Shown piece after piece: positions 49,097 to 56,935 of a stretch of DNA of 64,000 nucleotides. Position numbers and translations under genes: made by a program. The stretch is taken from positions 806,001 to 870,000 of the forward strand of contig NZ_CP134605.1 in the NCBI RefSeq assembly GCF_031844685.1. The letters are read 5' to 3'. Source of the stretch: Streptomyces sp. ITFR-21. GTDB lineage: Bacteria > Actinomycetota > Actinomycetes > Streptomycetales > Streptomycetaceae. The notes under the pieces are model-generated. The model did no database searches, was not told where the DNA came from, and saw only the letters and a program-made list of their open reading frames with translations. The first letter of the stretch is position 1. Each line of letters begins with the position of its first letter.

Positions 49097-50217
49097 CAGA
49101 TCTCCATCCCGAACGGAAGGGTGAAGCGCACGTCACCCTCGACGATGTCTCGCATGTCCTCGACGTTGTGGCGGAACATCATCATCCGCTCGATGCCGAA
49201 GCCGAAGGCGAAACCGCTGTACCTCCGGGGGTCCACCCCGCAGGCGATCAGCACCTGGGGGTTGACGATGCCGCAGCCGCCCAGCTCGATCCAGCCCTCG
49301 GAGGAACAGGTGCGGCAGGGGCGGTCGGGGTTGCCGACGGAGTCGCCGCGGCACACGTAGCAGAGCATGTCCATCTCGGCGGACGGCTCGGTGAACGGGA
49401 AGTGGTTGGGCCGCAGCCGGGTCGTCATGCCCTCGCCGAAGAGGGACACGACCATGTGGTCCAGGGTGCCCTTGAGGTCGGCCATGGTCAGGCCCTCGTC
49501 CACGGCGAGCAGTTCCACCTGCGCGAAGACCGGGGTGTGGGTGGCGTCCAGCTCGTCGGAGCGGTAGACCCGGCCGGGGGCGATGACGTAGACCGGCAGC
49601 TCGCGCTCCAGCAGGGCGCGGATCTGCACCGGGGAGGTGTGGGTGCGCAGCACCACGCCGGACTCCTCCCGCCCGTCGGCGCCCTGGACGAAGAAGGTGT
49701 CCTGGGTCTCGCGGGCCGGGTGGTCGGGCGGGAAGTTCAGCGCGTCGAAGTTGAGCCACTCGGCTTCGACCTCGGGACCCTCGGCGACCTCGTAGCCCAT
49801 GGCCACGAAGATGTCCTCGATCCGGTCGGAGAGCGTGGTCAGCGGGTGGCGGGCGCCGGCCGGCACCCGGTCGTACGGCAGCGTGACGTCGACGGCTTCC
49901 TCGACCAGTACCCGGGCGTCGCGGTCGGCCTCCAGTTCGGCCTGGCGGGCGGCTAGCGCCTGGTTGACCGCGCCGCGGGCCTGGCCGACCCTCTTGCCGG
50001 CCTCGGCCTTGGCCTGCGGCGGCAGGGCGCCGATCTCGCGGTTGGCCAGCGCCAGTGGCGAGGTGCCGCCGGTGTGCGCGGTCTTGGCGAGCGCGAGGGC
50101 GTCCAGATCGGCGGCGGCGGCGATCGCGGCGAGCGCCTGGTCGCGGATCCGCTCGATCTGCTCGGGCTGCAACGCCTCGACCTCGACAGGGTCGTACGAC
50201 TTGTTCGGTGCCGACAT
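49096..50217 (-). CDS. pheS: Phenylalanyl-tRNA synthetase alpha subunit
   Basis: A 373-residue PheS. An N-terminal coiled coil (about 15-90) is followed by the class-II core: motif 1 region [20 protein letters not shown], motif 2 [15 protein letters not shown] and [20 protein letters not shown], the phenylalanine-binding [11 protein letters not shown], and motif 3 [19 protein letters not shown] four-cysteine pattern ([14 protein letters not shown]) is present in the core, as in other actinobacterial PheS. ATG 50217 is preceded by GGGAAGAG. A 15-base palindrome is in its leader at 50258-50272. Confidence 0.97.
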   Translation of the reverse strand: MSAPNKSYDPVEVEALQPEQIERIRDQALAAIAAAADLDALALAKTAHTGGTSPLALANREIGALPPQAKAEAGKRVGQARGAVNQALAARQAELEADRDARVLVEEAVDVTLPYDRVPAGARHPLTTLSDRIEDIFVAMGYEVAEGPEVEAEWLNFDALNFPPDHPARETQDTFFVQGADGREESGVVLRTHTSPVQIRALLERELPVYVIAPGRVYRSDELDATHTPVFAQVELLAVDEGLTMADLKGTLDHMVVSLFGEGMTTRLRPNHFPFTEPSAEMDMLCYVCRGDSVGNPDRPCRTCSSEGWIELGGCGIVNPQVLIACGVDPRRYSGFAFGFGIERMMMFRHNVEDMRDIVEGDVRFTLPFGMEI

Positions 50218-50257
50218 CTCTTCCCGTTCCGAAATTGGGTGCTGTGCGCGGCTCTGC

Positions 50258-50272
50258 TGTCCGGGCCGGACA
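50258..50272. promoter_or_regulatory. 15-base palindrome in the pheS upstream region
   Basis: TGTCCGGGCCGGACA is a perfect 7+1+7 palindrome located 41 bases before the pheS start on the minus strand, just downstream of a possible -10 (TAGACT). It could be an operator or a small leader hairpin. No tRNA-like T-box elements or Phe-rich leader peptide were recognised. Confidence 0.4.
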
Positions 50273-50397
50273 CATGCCGAAGCTGAGTCTAGTGGCCCGG
50301 GGCGGCGCGCTCTTGGACGCCTGTGGACAACCGGAGGGACCCGCCGGGGCGGCTCCGGTACGGTTCCGGCGGGCCGCCGGGGCGGCTGCCGCGGCTC

Positions 50398-51609
50398 TCA
50401 GGCCAGGAACGCGGGGGCCCCGACGGGGAGGGTGAACCGGAACTCGGCGCCGCCGCCGGGCGCCCGGCCGACCGCGATGGTGCCGCCGTGCGCCTCGACG
50501 ATGCCCTTGACGATGTACAGGCCAAGACCGGTGCCGCCGCGCTTGCTGCCCCGCCAGAAGCGGGTGAAGACGCGGCCCATGGACTCCTCGGGGATGCCGG
50601 GCCCTTCGTCGCTCACGGTGACCGCCGTGCCTTCCGTCGTACGGTCGCCACCCGCGGGTGCGGCGGGCGCCACCTCGATGGTGACGGTTCCCTCGCCGTG
50701 GCGCACCGCGTTTTCCAGCAGGTTGCCGAGAATCTGGTCCACTTTGTCGGGGTCGGCCCACAGCGCCGGCAGCGGTCCGCGGACCCGCAGGTGGAAGCGG
50801 TCGGGCGGCTGGCCGGCGGCGACGTGGGCGTCCACGTGGCGCTGAACGGCGGCGGCGATGTCCACCGGCTGGCGGCGCACCTCCAGGCGGCCGGAGTCGA
50901 TCCGGGAGATGTCGAGCAGTTCGGCGATCAGCCGGGTGACGCGGTTGGCGTCGGCGTCGACCGTCTCCAGCATGACCTTCTTCTGGTCCTCGGTGAAGCG
51001 TTCCCACTTGGCGAGCAGGGTCGCGGTGAAGCCTTTCACCGAGGTGAGCGGCGAGCGCAGTTCGTGGGCGACGGTGGCGATGAGTTCGGCGTGGCTGCGC
51101 TCGGTACGGCGCCGGGCCTCGGTGCCGCGCAGGGTGACCACCAGCCGGCGGACCGGGCCGCCGGGGTGGCTGCGCACGAAGCGGGCGACGACCAGCACCT
51201 CGCGTCCGCCGGGCAGCAGCAGGTTGCGCTCGGGCTGGCCGGTGCGGATGGCCAGGCCGCCGTACGGTTCGGTGAGCTGCCACCAGCGGCGGCCTTCGAG
51301 GTCCTCCAGTGGCAGCGCCTGCTCGACCGGCAGCCCCAGGACGTCGGCGGGACACAGCGCGGTGATCCGGGCGGCGGCGGCGTTGAAGCAGATCACCCGG
51401 CGCTGCTCGTCGGCGACGACCAGGCCGTCGGGCAGGTCGTCGGGGTCGATGCCGAGAGAGTCGAACGCGGGGCCGAAGGGCTCGACCGCGACGGTGTACG
51501 GGGGCTGCTGTTCGCCGCCGGGGCCGCCGGAGCGGTGCTCGGTCGTTCGGCGGCCCCCCGGCCTGCCGGCCGGCGTGCCGCGGACGCCGTTCTGCGGCAT
51601 CACGTCCAT
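50398..51609 (-). CDS. PAS-domain sensor histidine kinase without membrane segments
   Basis: A ~403-residue cytoplasmic histidine kinase. A PAS-like domain (GLVVADEQRRVICFNAAAAR to RFVRSHPGGPVRRLVVTLRG) spans about 60-160. The dimerisation domain carries the phospho-accepting His182 in ATVAHELRSPLTSVKGF. The ATPase domain has N-box LGNLLENAVRHGEG, G1 VSDEGPGIPEE and G2 GTGLGLYIVKGIVEAHGG. ATG 51609 is favoured, with GAGGGGG eight bases upstream, over GTG 51618. No response regulator gene is adjacent, so it is an orphan. The signal sensed by the PAS domain is unknown. Confidence 0.92.
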   Translation of the reverse strand: MDVMPQNGVRGTPAGRPGGRRTTEHRSGGPGGEQQPPYTVAVEPFGPAFDSLGIDPDDLPDGLVVADEQRRVICFNAAAARITALCPADVLGLPVEQALPLEDLEGRRWWQLTEPYGGLAIRTGQPERNLLLPGGREVLVVARFVRSHPGGPVRRLVVTLRGTEARRRTERSHAELIATVAHELRSPLTSVKGFTATLLAKWERFTEDQKKVMLETVDADANRVTRLIAELLDISRIDSGRLEVRRQPVDIAAAVQRHVDAHVAAGQPPDRFHLRVRGPLPALWADPDKVDQILGNLLENAVRHGEGTVTIEVAPAAPAGGDRTTEGTAVTVSDEGPGIPEESMGRVFTRFWRGSKRGGTGLGLYIVKGIVEAHGGTIAVGRAPGGGAEFRFTLPVGAPAFLA

Positions 51610-51649
51610 ACCCGCCACCCCCTCTCAGGGCCCCCGGGCCGCCACACTA

Positions 51650-52507
51650 CTAGGTCGACGCGACGCTGCGGCACCCTCCGGGAGCGCGCTGGGCGCGTGC
51701 GGAGGCGTACAGGCACACGGCGGCGGCGGTGGCGAGGTTGAGGCTCTCCGCGCGCCCGTGGATGGGCACGCGCACGACCGCGTCGGCGAGCTCCCTGGTC
51801 TCCTCGGGCAGGCCCCACGCCTCGTTCCCGAACACCCAGGCGGTGGGGCCGCCCATGGCGCCGGCGTCGAGTTCGTCGTCCAGATCGCGGCTGCCCGCGC
51901 CGTCGGCGGCCAGTACCCGGACGCCAGCGGCGCGCAGCGCCCCGATCGCCTCGACGGCCGGCACACCGATCGCGACCGGCAGGTGGAAGAGGCTGCCGGC
52001 GGAGGCGCGTACCGCCTTGGGGTTGTAGAGGTCCACCGAGGCGTCGGTGAGCACCACCGCCTCGGCGCCGGCCGCGTCGGCGCAGCGCAGTACGGTGCCG
52101 GCGTTGCCGGGGTCGCGGACGGACGCGAGTACGGCGACCAGTCGGGGCCGGGCGGCCAGCACCTCGGCGAACGGCGAGTCCAGGAAGCGGCAGACGCCGA
52201 CCAGGCCCTGCGGGGTCACGGTGTCGGAGATCTCCGCGACGACCTCGGGGGTCGCGGTCAGTACCGGCGCCCCGGCCGCGAGCGCCGCCGCCACGATGTC
52301 GGCGTGCCGCTCGGCCGCCTCGGGGGTGGCGTAGAGCTCGATGAGGGTGCGCCCTGCCGGGCCGCCGGGGTGCGCGACGGCTTCCCGTACCGCCTGCGGC
52401 CCCTCGGCCAGGAAGCGGCGCTCCTTGCCGCGGAAGCCGCGCTTGCCCAGCCGGTGCGCGGCGGTGACCCGCGCCGAGCGCAGGGAGGTCAGCTCGGGGG
52501 TGGCCAT
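51650..52507 (-). CDS. TrmH-family RNA 2'-O-methyltransferase
   Basis: A 285-residue SPOUT methyltransferase with an N-terminal substrate-binding domain (GKRGFRGKERRFLAEGPQAV). The knot motifs are VAVLASVRDPGNAGTVLRCA, WVFGNEAWGLPEETRELADA and RVPIHGRAESLNLATAAAVC. Its place next to rplT-rpmI-infC and pheST is the usual one for rRNA/tRNA 2'-O-ribose methylases near ribosomal genes in actinomycetes. ATG 52507 starts MATPELTSLRSARV. It is separated from rplT by a 447-base GC-rich gap. Confidence 0.92.
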   Translation of the reverse strand: MATPELTSLRSARVTAAHRLGKRGFRGKERRFLAEGPQAVREAVAHPGGPAGRTLIELYATPEAAERHADIVAAALAAGAPVLTATPEVVAEISDTVTPQGLVGVCRFLDSPFAEVLAARPRLVAVLASVRDPGNAGTVLRCADAAGAEAVVLTDASVDLYNPKAVRASAGSLFHLPVAIGVPAVEAIGALRAAGVRVLAADGAGSRDLDDELDAGAMGGPTAWVFGNEAWGLPEETRELADAVVRVPIHGRAESLNLATAAAVCLYASARAQRAPGGCRSVAST

Positions 52508-52954
52508 GGGGCTCGTCTCTTTCCGGAACGGGGGCCGGGGCTTCGGCACCGGCGGCCTGCGGGAGGCGGGCGCGGCGGCCGGGGGCCGTAGGCCAGCGGA
52601 CACGGCGGCGGGGGCGGGGGCGGGTGCCGCGGGCTGCCCGCGGGCGGCGCCCTCCCTGACCGCCGGCGGGGGCGGCCTCGGCACGGACCGCGGGAACCGG
52701 CGCCGCCGCGGACCGCGGAGACCGGTCGGCCCGCGGGAGACCGGCCGCGCGAGCCGCGGAGACCTGCGCCGCAGGCGGCGGAGGCCGGACCGCCCGCGGA
52801 GGCGGACCCGCGGGAACCGCCGGAGCGGGCGCCGCGTCGGCCGGCGGTAATTGGTCGCTACGGCGGGAGCGGACTCAGGCGGACATGCCACGGGCCCGCG
52901 GGAAGCAGTCCACCCGCAGGCCCGGCACCGTACTGCGCGGACGCGGCGTCGGCG
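52508..52954. other. 447-base gap of degenerate GC-rich repeats
   Basis: No gene is visible between rplT and the TrmH-family gene. From about 52680 to 52850 a unit resembling CCGCGGAGACCGG recurs irregularly, so the stretch looks like degenerate tandem repeats rather than coding sequence. It must include the terminator of the rplT operon or a promoter for the methyltransferase, but no single clear hairpin stands out. Confidence 0.5.
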
Positions 52955-53338
52955 TCACGCGGCCTTCGGCGCGTTGACGTCGGACGGCAGCGCCTTCTGC
53001 GCGACCTCGACCAGCGTCGCGAACGCGTTTGCGTCGTTGACGGCCAGCTCCGCGAGGATCTTGCGGTCGACCTCGACGTTGGCGGCCTTGAGGCCCTGGA
53101 TGAAGCGGTTGTAGGTGATGCCGTTGGCGCGGGCAGCGGCGTTGATGCGCTGGATCCACAGCTGGCGGAAGTCGCCCTTGCGCTTCTTGCGGTCGTTGTA
53201 GTTGTAGACCAGGGAGTGGGTGACCTGCTCCTTGGCCTTGCGGTACAGGCGCGACCGCTGGCCGCGGTAGCCGCTGGCCTGCTCAAGGATCGCCCGGCGC
53301 TTCTTCTGGGCGTTGACTGCCCGCTTGACGCGTGCCAC
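52955..53338 (-). CDS. rplT: Ribosomal protein L20
   Basis: A 127-residue L20: [60 protein letters not shown] and [20 protein letters not shown] are all diagnostic. It is an early-assembly protein of the 50S subunit and, in other bacteria, a repressor of its own infC-rpmI-rplT operon. Here it is the last gene of that operon; a hairpin at 53409-53430 precedes it. Confidence 0.98.
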   Translation of the reverse strand: MARVKRAVNAQKKRRAILEQASGYRGQRSRLYRKAKEQVTHSLVYNYNDRKKRKGDFRQLWIQRINAAARANGITYNRFIQGLKAANVEVDRKILAELAVNDANAFATLVEVAQKALPSDVNAPKAA

Positions 53339-53408
53339 TTGATGACTCCTTTTGGGGGACCGCGGTGTTCCTCACGCGGTCCGAACGAATGGGGTCCCGG
53401 ATCGGACG

Positions 53409-53430
53409 GCGCGCCCCGTTCGGGGCGCGC
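53409..53430 (-). promoter_or_regulatory. Hairpin between rpmI and rplT
   Basis: GCGCGCCCCG (53409-53418) and CGGGGCGCGC (53421-53430) are perfect complements with only two bases between them. The hairpin begins four bases after the rpmI stop and about 70 bases before rplT. It may stabilise mRNA ends or tune expression of rplT; no T-run suggests complete termination. Confidence 0.55.
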
Positions 53431-53433
53431 AGG

Positions 53434-53628
53434 TCACTTGCCGAGAAGCTTCTTGATCTTCTTGGCGTCCGACTTGGCCACCTCGACCGTGCCGGTCAGG
53501 GCGCGCGTCTTGCTGGACGGCTTGTGTTCGAGCATGTGGCGCTTGCCCGCACGCTCGCGCAGCACCTTGCCCGAGCCGGTGATCTTGAAGCGCTTGCTCG
53601 CGCCGCTGTGCGTCTTGTTCTTCGGCAT
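53434..53628 (-). CDS. rpmI: Ribosomal protein L35
   Basis: A 64-residue L35: [20 protein letters not shown], then [20 protein letters not shown] and ending KKIKKLLGK. Normal length and highly basic. It is the middle gene of infC-rpmI-rplT. Confidence 0.98.
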   Translation of the reverse strand: MPKNKTHSGASKRFKITGSGKVLRERAGKRHMLEHKPSSKTRALTGTVEVAKSDAKKIKKLLGK

Positions 53629-53703
53629 GGCGCCGTGGTCTCCTCGTGGCTGGCCCTCCCGTACGCGACAGGGCGCACGGAGAGCGTCAGTGCTGCATTA
53701 CGA

Positions 53704-53724
53704 CCCGGGGCCGGAGGCCCCGGG
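53704..53724 (-). promoter_or_regulatory. Hairpin between infC and rpmI
   Basis: CCCGGGGCC (53704-53712) and GGCCCCGGG (53716-53724) pair perfectly around GGA. It lies 20 bases after the infC stop. In other bacteria, operon control by L20 uses structures in the mRNA leader or between cistrons; whether this one takes part is unknown. Confidence 0.5.
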
Positions 53725-53743
53725 ATGTTCTCGTCCGGCCGAC

Positions 53744-54403
53744 TCAGCCGACCTCGTGGCCGGCCGACACCTGCTCGGTGTCCTCGACCCCGGCGTCGTC
53801 GTCCGCGATCTCGTCCGCGGCGTCGCCGTCACCCTGGCGGCCTGCCTTGCGGGCGGCCTGGGCCTCGCGGGCCTCGGCCATCGCCTCGGTCTTCTTCTTG
53901 TGCGGACCGAGGACCATGATCATGTTGCGGCCGTCCTGCTTGGGGTTCGACTCGATGAAGCCGAGCTCCTGGACGTCCTCCGCGAGCCGCTGCAGCAGCC
54001 GGTAGCCCAGCTCCGGCCGGGACTGCTCACGGCCGCGGAACATGATCGTGATCTTGACCTTGTCGCCCTGCTTGAGGAACCGGACGACGTGACCCTTTTT
54101 GGTGTCGTAGTCGTGCGGGTCGATCTTCGGCCGGAGCTTCATCTCCTTGATGACCGTGTGCGCCTGGTTCTTGCGCGCCTCACGGGCCTTCATGGCCGAC
54201 TCGTACTTGAACTTCCCGTAGTCCATGAGCTTGCACACGGGCGGACGGGCGTTCGCCGCGACCTCGACCAGGTCGAGGTCGTACTCCTGCGCAAGCTCCA
54301 GGGCCTTGGCAAGCGGCACAATGCCCACCTGCTCACCACTGGGACCGACAAGTCGCACCTCGGGAACGCGAATCCGGTCGTTGATGCGGGGCTCGGCGCT
54401 GAT
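53744..54403 (-). CDS. infC: Translation initiation factor IF-3, probable ATC start
   Basis: A 219-residue IF-3: N-terminal domain [20 protein letters not shown] and [21 protein letters not shown]-terminal domain [20 protein letters not shown] and [20 protein letters not shown], then an acidic tail ([13 protein letters not shown]) typical of Streptomyces. GAGGAGG at 54408-54414 stands four bases before ATC at 54403, and the family N terminus ([10 protein letters not shown]) starts exactly there. A TTG at 54481 would add 26 residues unlike IF-3 and lacks a good ribosome site. Non-AUG starts of infC (AUU in E. coli) make the message subject to IF-3's own discrimination, so autoregulation is expected. 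Confidence 0.95.
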   Translation of the reverse strand: MSAEPRINDRIRVPEVRLVGPSGEQVGIVPLAKALELAQEYDLDLVEVAANARPPVCKLMDYGKFKYESAMKAREARKNQAHTVIKEMKLRPKIDPHDYDTKKGHVVRFLKQGDKVKITIMFRGREQSRPELGYRLLQRLAEDVQELGFIESNPKQDGRNMIMVLGPHKKKTEAMAEAREAQAARKAGRQGDGDAADEIADDDAGVEDTEQVSAGHEVG

Positions 54404-54766
54404 GGGGCCTCCTCGGTTGTACGACGCGGCTGACTGGCCGACAGCCGCGCTTGAGTCCGTCTCGTCCGACCCCGTACCCAAGGCGTGGAAAACACAAAAC
54501 GCCCCGGTACGGGAAACAGGCGGGGCTCCTCACAACCGGGAGCACCGCCGCGCTATTCCCGCGGGGCGCATCGGACGGGGCCCGATCGGCGGGAGGCCGT
54601 TCGGATGCCGTCTGACCGGAACCCGTCGGCCCGGGGGCCGACCAGGTGGGAGATCGGAGCCTCCACTTGCTGGCCGGACACATGGGTGTCCGGCCGGTCG
54701 TCCCCCTACTATACCCGGACCGGCCCGAAGGCCGTAATCGGCCGGACGGGGCATATCGTGTGCCGC
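54404..54766. other. infC leader and divergent promoter region
   Basis: These 363 bases hold the ribosome site and leader of infC (minus strand) and a terminator-like hairpin with T-rich tail at 54488-54526. They also contain an AT-rich box (CTACTATACC near 54706-54715) that is probably a promoter element, and the promoter of the DUF1844 gene starting at 54767. No gene is seen. Confidence 0.65.
54488..54526 (-). terminator. Attenuator-like intrinsic terminator in the infC leader
   Basis: On the minus strand GCCCCG (54526-54521) pairs with CGGGGC (54506-54501) and is followed directly by GTTTTGTGTTTTC (54500-54488), a T-rich run that is rare in this genome. It lies about 85-120 bases upstream of the ATC start of infC. 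This is the layout of a transcription attenuator for infC-rpmI-rplT, as is known with L20 control in Bacillus. Confidence 0.65.
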
Positions 54767-55129
54767 ATGAGTGACGCACCCTCCGCCACCGGCGCCCCCG
54801 GTTTCGACGACCTGACCCGCGACATCGCCGACGTACCGGCCGTCGAGGTGATCACCACCGTGGCCGTGCACCTGATGAGCGCGGCGGCGGTCAACCTGGG
54901 CCTGGCCGAGGACGGCGAACGGCACAAGGACCTCGACGAGGCCCGCAAGCTCATCCAGGCGCTGGCCGGGCTGATCACCGCGAGCGCCACCGAGATCGGC
55001 TCCTACCACGCGGCACCGCTGCGGGACGGGCTGAAGTCCCTCCAGTTGGCCTTCCGGGAGGCGTCGCTGGTGCCGGACGAGCCGGGGCAGGGTCCCGGCG
55101 AGAAGTTCACCGGCCCGGTCTACGGCTGA
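54767..55129 (+). CDS. DUF1844-type small protein, probably leaderless
   Basis: A 120-residue helical protein: FDDLTRDIADVPAVEVITTV, HLMSAAAVNLGLAEDGERHK and DLDEARKLIQALAGLITASA match the DUF1844 family, which in actinomycetes is regularly next to infC. Function is unknown. No Shine-Dalgarno precedes ATG 54767, and TATCGT at 54754-54759 lies seven bases upstream in the position of a -10 box, so the transcript probably starts at or near the A of the start codon. Confidence 0.85.
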   Translation: MSDAPSATGAPGFDDLTRDIADVPAVEVITTVAVHLMSAAAVNLGLAEDGERHKDLDEARKLIQALAGLITASATEIGSYHAAPLRDGLKSLQLAFREASLVPDEPGQGPGEKFTGPVYG

Positions 55130-55212
55130 CCGGGCCGCGGCGGCCGCACGGTGCCGCGGCCGCACCGTGCGCCTGAGGGTGCCCGGCGGTCTGCCCAAGG
55201 GTGCCCGGCGGT

Positions 55213-56016
55213 CTACTCGCCGTCGTCCGCGCGGGCCGTGGCCTCCGCCTCGGTGGCCGCCGTCCTGGCGCCCCGGGCGGCGGCGAGCACCGGCTGGGCG
55301 GCCTCGTACACGGCTGCGGCGAGCGCGCCGCCCACCAGCGGGGCCACCAGGAACAGCCAGACCTGGGTCAGCGCCGGGCTGCCCGCGAAAACGGCCGGCG
55401 CCAGGCTGCGGACCGGGTTCACCGAGGCCCCGGTGAGCGGGATGCCGATCAGTTCGACCACGACCAGCGCGATGCCGACGGGCAGGCTGCCGAAGCCGAC
55501 CACCGCGACCCGGCGGGCGACCGCGAGGTAGACGAAGACCAGCAGGAACGTCAGGATCACCTCGGCGACGAAGGCACCGAAGATGCTGACGCCGATCGCC
55601 GACCGGGTCCCGTACCCGTTGGTGCCGAACGCCCCGTGGGTCCGCAGCCCCGGCACCTGCTTGGCGACCAGCAGCAGCAGCGCGGCGCCGACGATCCCGC
55701 CGGCGATCTGGGCGACCCAGTACGTGACGGCGGCGCGCACGTCGATCCGCCGGGCGAGCAGCATGCCGAGGGTCACGGCCGGGTTGAGGTGACAGCCGGA
55801 GATCGGGCCGAAGGTATAGACCAGCGTCAGAAGGGTGAGACCGAAGGCCAGCGCGATGCCCAGGGCGCCGATGAACTGGCCGGACAGCACGGCCGCGCCG
55901 ACGGCGAAGAAGACCAGCAGGAGAGTGCCGAGGAACTCGCAGAACGCGGTCTGCGGATCGACCTCGCCGAGCCCGCCGAACCGCTGCCCGCGCGTCGGGG
56001 CTTCCGGGATCTCCAT
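55213..56016 (-). CDS. Aquaporin (MIP family) with an NPV second motif
   Basis: A 267-residue six-span channel. The first pore motif is canonical, GPISGCHLNPAVTLGM (NPA at 78-80). The second reads GASVNPVRSLAPAVFA, i.e. NPV at 200-202 instead of NPA, followed by the conserved selectivity Arg203. NPV variants occur in some aquaporins and may alter conductance. The overall layout is closer to water-selective AqpZ than to glycerol facilitators, since the extra GlpF loops are lacking. An Ala/Glu-rich cytoplasmic tail follows. Confidence 0.9.
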   Translation of the reverse strand: MEIPEAPTRGQRFGGLGEVDPQTAFCEFLGTLLLVFFAVGAAVLSGQFIGALGIALAFGLTLLTLVYTFGPISGCHLNPAVTLGMLLARRIDVRAAVTYWVAQIAGGIVGAALLLLVAKQVPGLRTHGAFGTNGYGTRSAIGVSIFGAFVAEVILTFLLVFVYLAVARRVAVVGFGSLPVGIALVVVELIGIPLTGASVNPVRSLAPAVFAGSPALTQVWLFLVAPLVGGALAAAVYEAAQPVLAAARGARTAATEAEATARADDGE

Positions 56017-56144
56017 CGGTCCTCCTCAGAGATGATCAACGCCAGCCCTAGCATTGTGGGCCTCGGCGATGCATCGCACATCTCGGGAGGAAACCGGCGG
56101 CGGCCGGCGGGTACCGGGCCGGCGGCCGGCGTCGGGCCGACCGG

Positions 56145-56900
56145 TCAGCGGCCGAACAGCGGCGGTCCCGGAACGGCCGCGTCCGGCGGCAGCAGGGCCA
56201 GGTCCAGGCCCTGGACGAGGGCGGCCCGCAGCACCTCGTCGGCGGCGAGCGCGGCGGCCAGCGCCCGGCCGGTGGTCTCGACGTCGGCGCCGGGCGCCAC
56301 CACCAGGCCGAGTGTGCCGTCGCTGCCCGGCCGGCCGGTGGCCAGGTGGGCCCGGACGACGCCCGGCTGGGCGGCCACCGCGGCCCGCAGCGCCGCGCGG
56401 ACCGCGGCGTTTGCCAGCGGCTCGGGGCGGCCGGGGCCGAGCACCGCGGCCCGCAGCGCCGGGCCGGTCAGCTCGTAGGCGACCGGCCCGGCAAGGTCGA
56501 CCAGCAGCGTGTCGGCCCCTTCGTGGGCCAGCGCCTGGAGGGCCCGCGCCAGCGGCACGGCCACCGGGCGGGCGTCCGGCCGCCAGCGGGCCAGGCTCGC
56601 GGTGGAGGTGAACGCGGGCAGCGCGCGCCGCCCGTCCGGCGCCTGGATGGTCGGCACCGCCATGTCGCTGGTCTTGTCCCGGCGCAGCCCGTCGGGCCCG
56701 GTCTCCGCCTCACCCAGCAGCGCCACGACCGGCACCAGGAGGCGGGCGGTGTGCAGCGCCCCGACCACGGCCTGCTCGGCGGCGGCCTCCCGCGGCGTAC
56801 CGCGGTCCCCGGCGTACGCGGCGAGCGCGGCGGCCAGCGCGGGGGCGGCCGAGCCGTCGTCGTCGGCGAAACCGGGGTCCGGGATGTTCTTGAGCGCCAC
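56145..56900 (-). CDS. SseB-family-like protein
   Basis: A 251-residue soluble protein starting VALKNIPDPGFADDDGSA and including the SseB-type N-terminal domain: HTARLLVPVVALLGEAETG, then TSDMAVPTIQAPDGRRALPA and FTSTASLARWRPDARPVAVP, ending LVDLAGPVAYELTGPALRAA. The C-terminal half is Ala/Leu-rich and less conserved. SseB-type proteins are widespread in Streptomyces and their role is unclear; there is no link to type III secretion here. GTG 56900 is the start. It lies downstream of mycP by 35 bases on the same strand and may be cotranscribed. Confidence 0.8.
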   Translation of the reverse strand: MALKNIPDPGFADDDGSAAPALAAALAAYAGDRGTPREAAAEQAVVGALHTARLLVPVVALLGEAETGPDGLRRDKTSDMAVPTIQAPDGRRALPAFTSTASLARWRPDARPVAVPLARALQALAHEGADTLLVDLAGPVAYELTGPALRAAVLGPGRPEPLANAAVRAALRAAVAAQPGVVRAHLATGRPGSDGTLGLVVAPGADVETTGRALAAALAADEVLRAALVQGLDLALLPPDAAVPGPPLFGR

Positions 56901-56935
56901 CCGGGAACCCTAGCCGCCGCCCGCGGGGCCCGGTG

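Noticed and set aside
46493..49360. 955-codon open frame on the plus strand opposite pheT/pheS
   Set aside because: It is antisense to clearly conserved synthetase subunits; its product is Gly/Arg/Ala-rich without family features, as expected from the third-position GC bias.
50218..50397. T-box or leader-peptide attenuation of pheST
   Set aside because: No T-box core sequence, no Phe-rich short frame and no terminator/antiterminator pair; only a 15-base palindrome was found.
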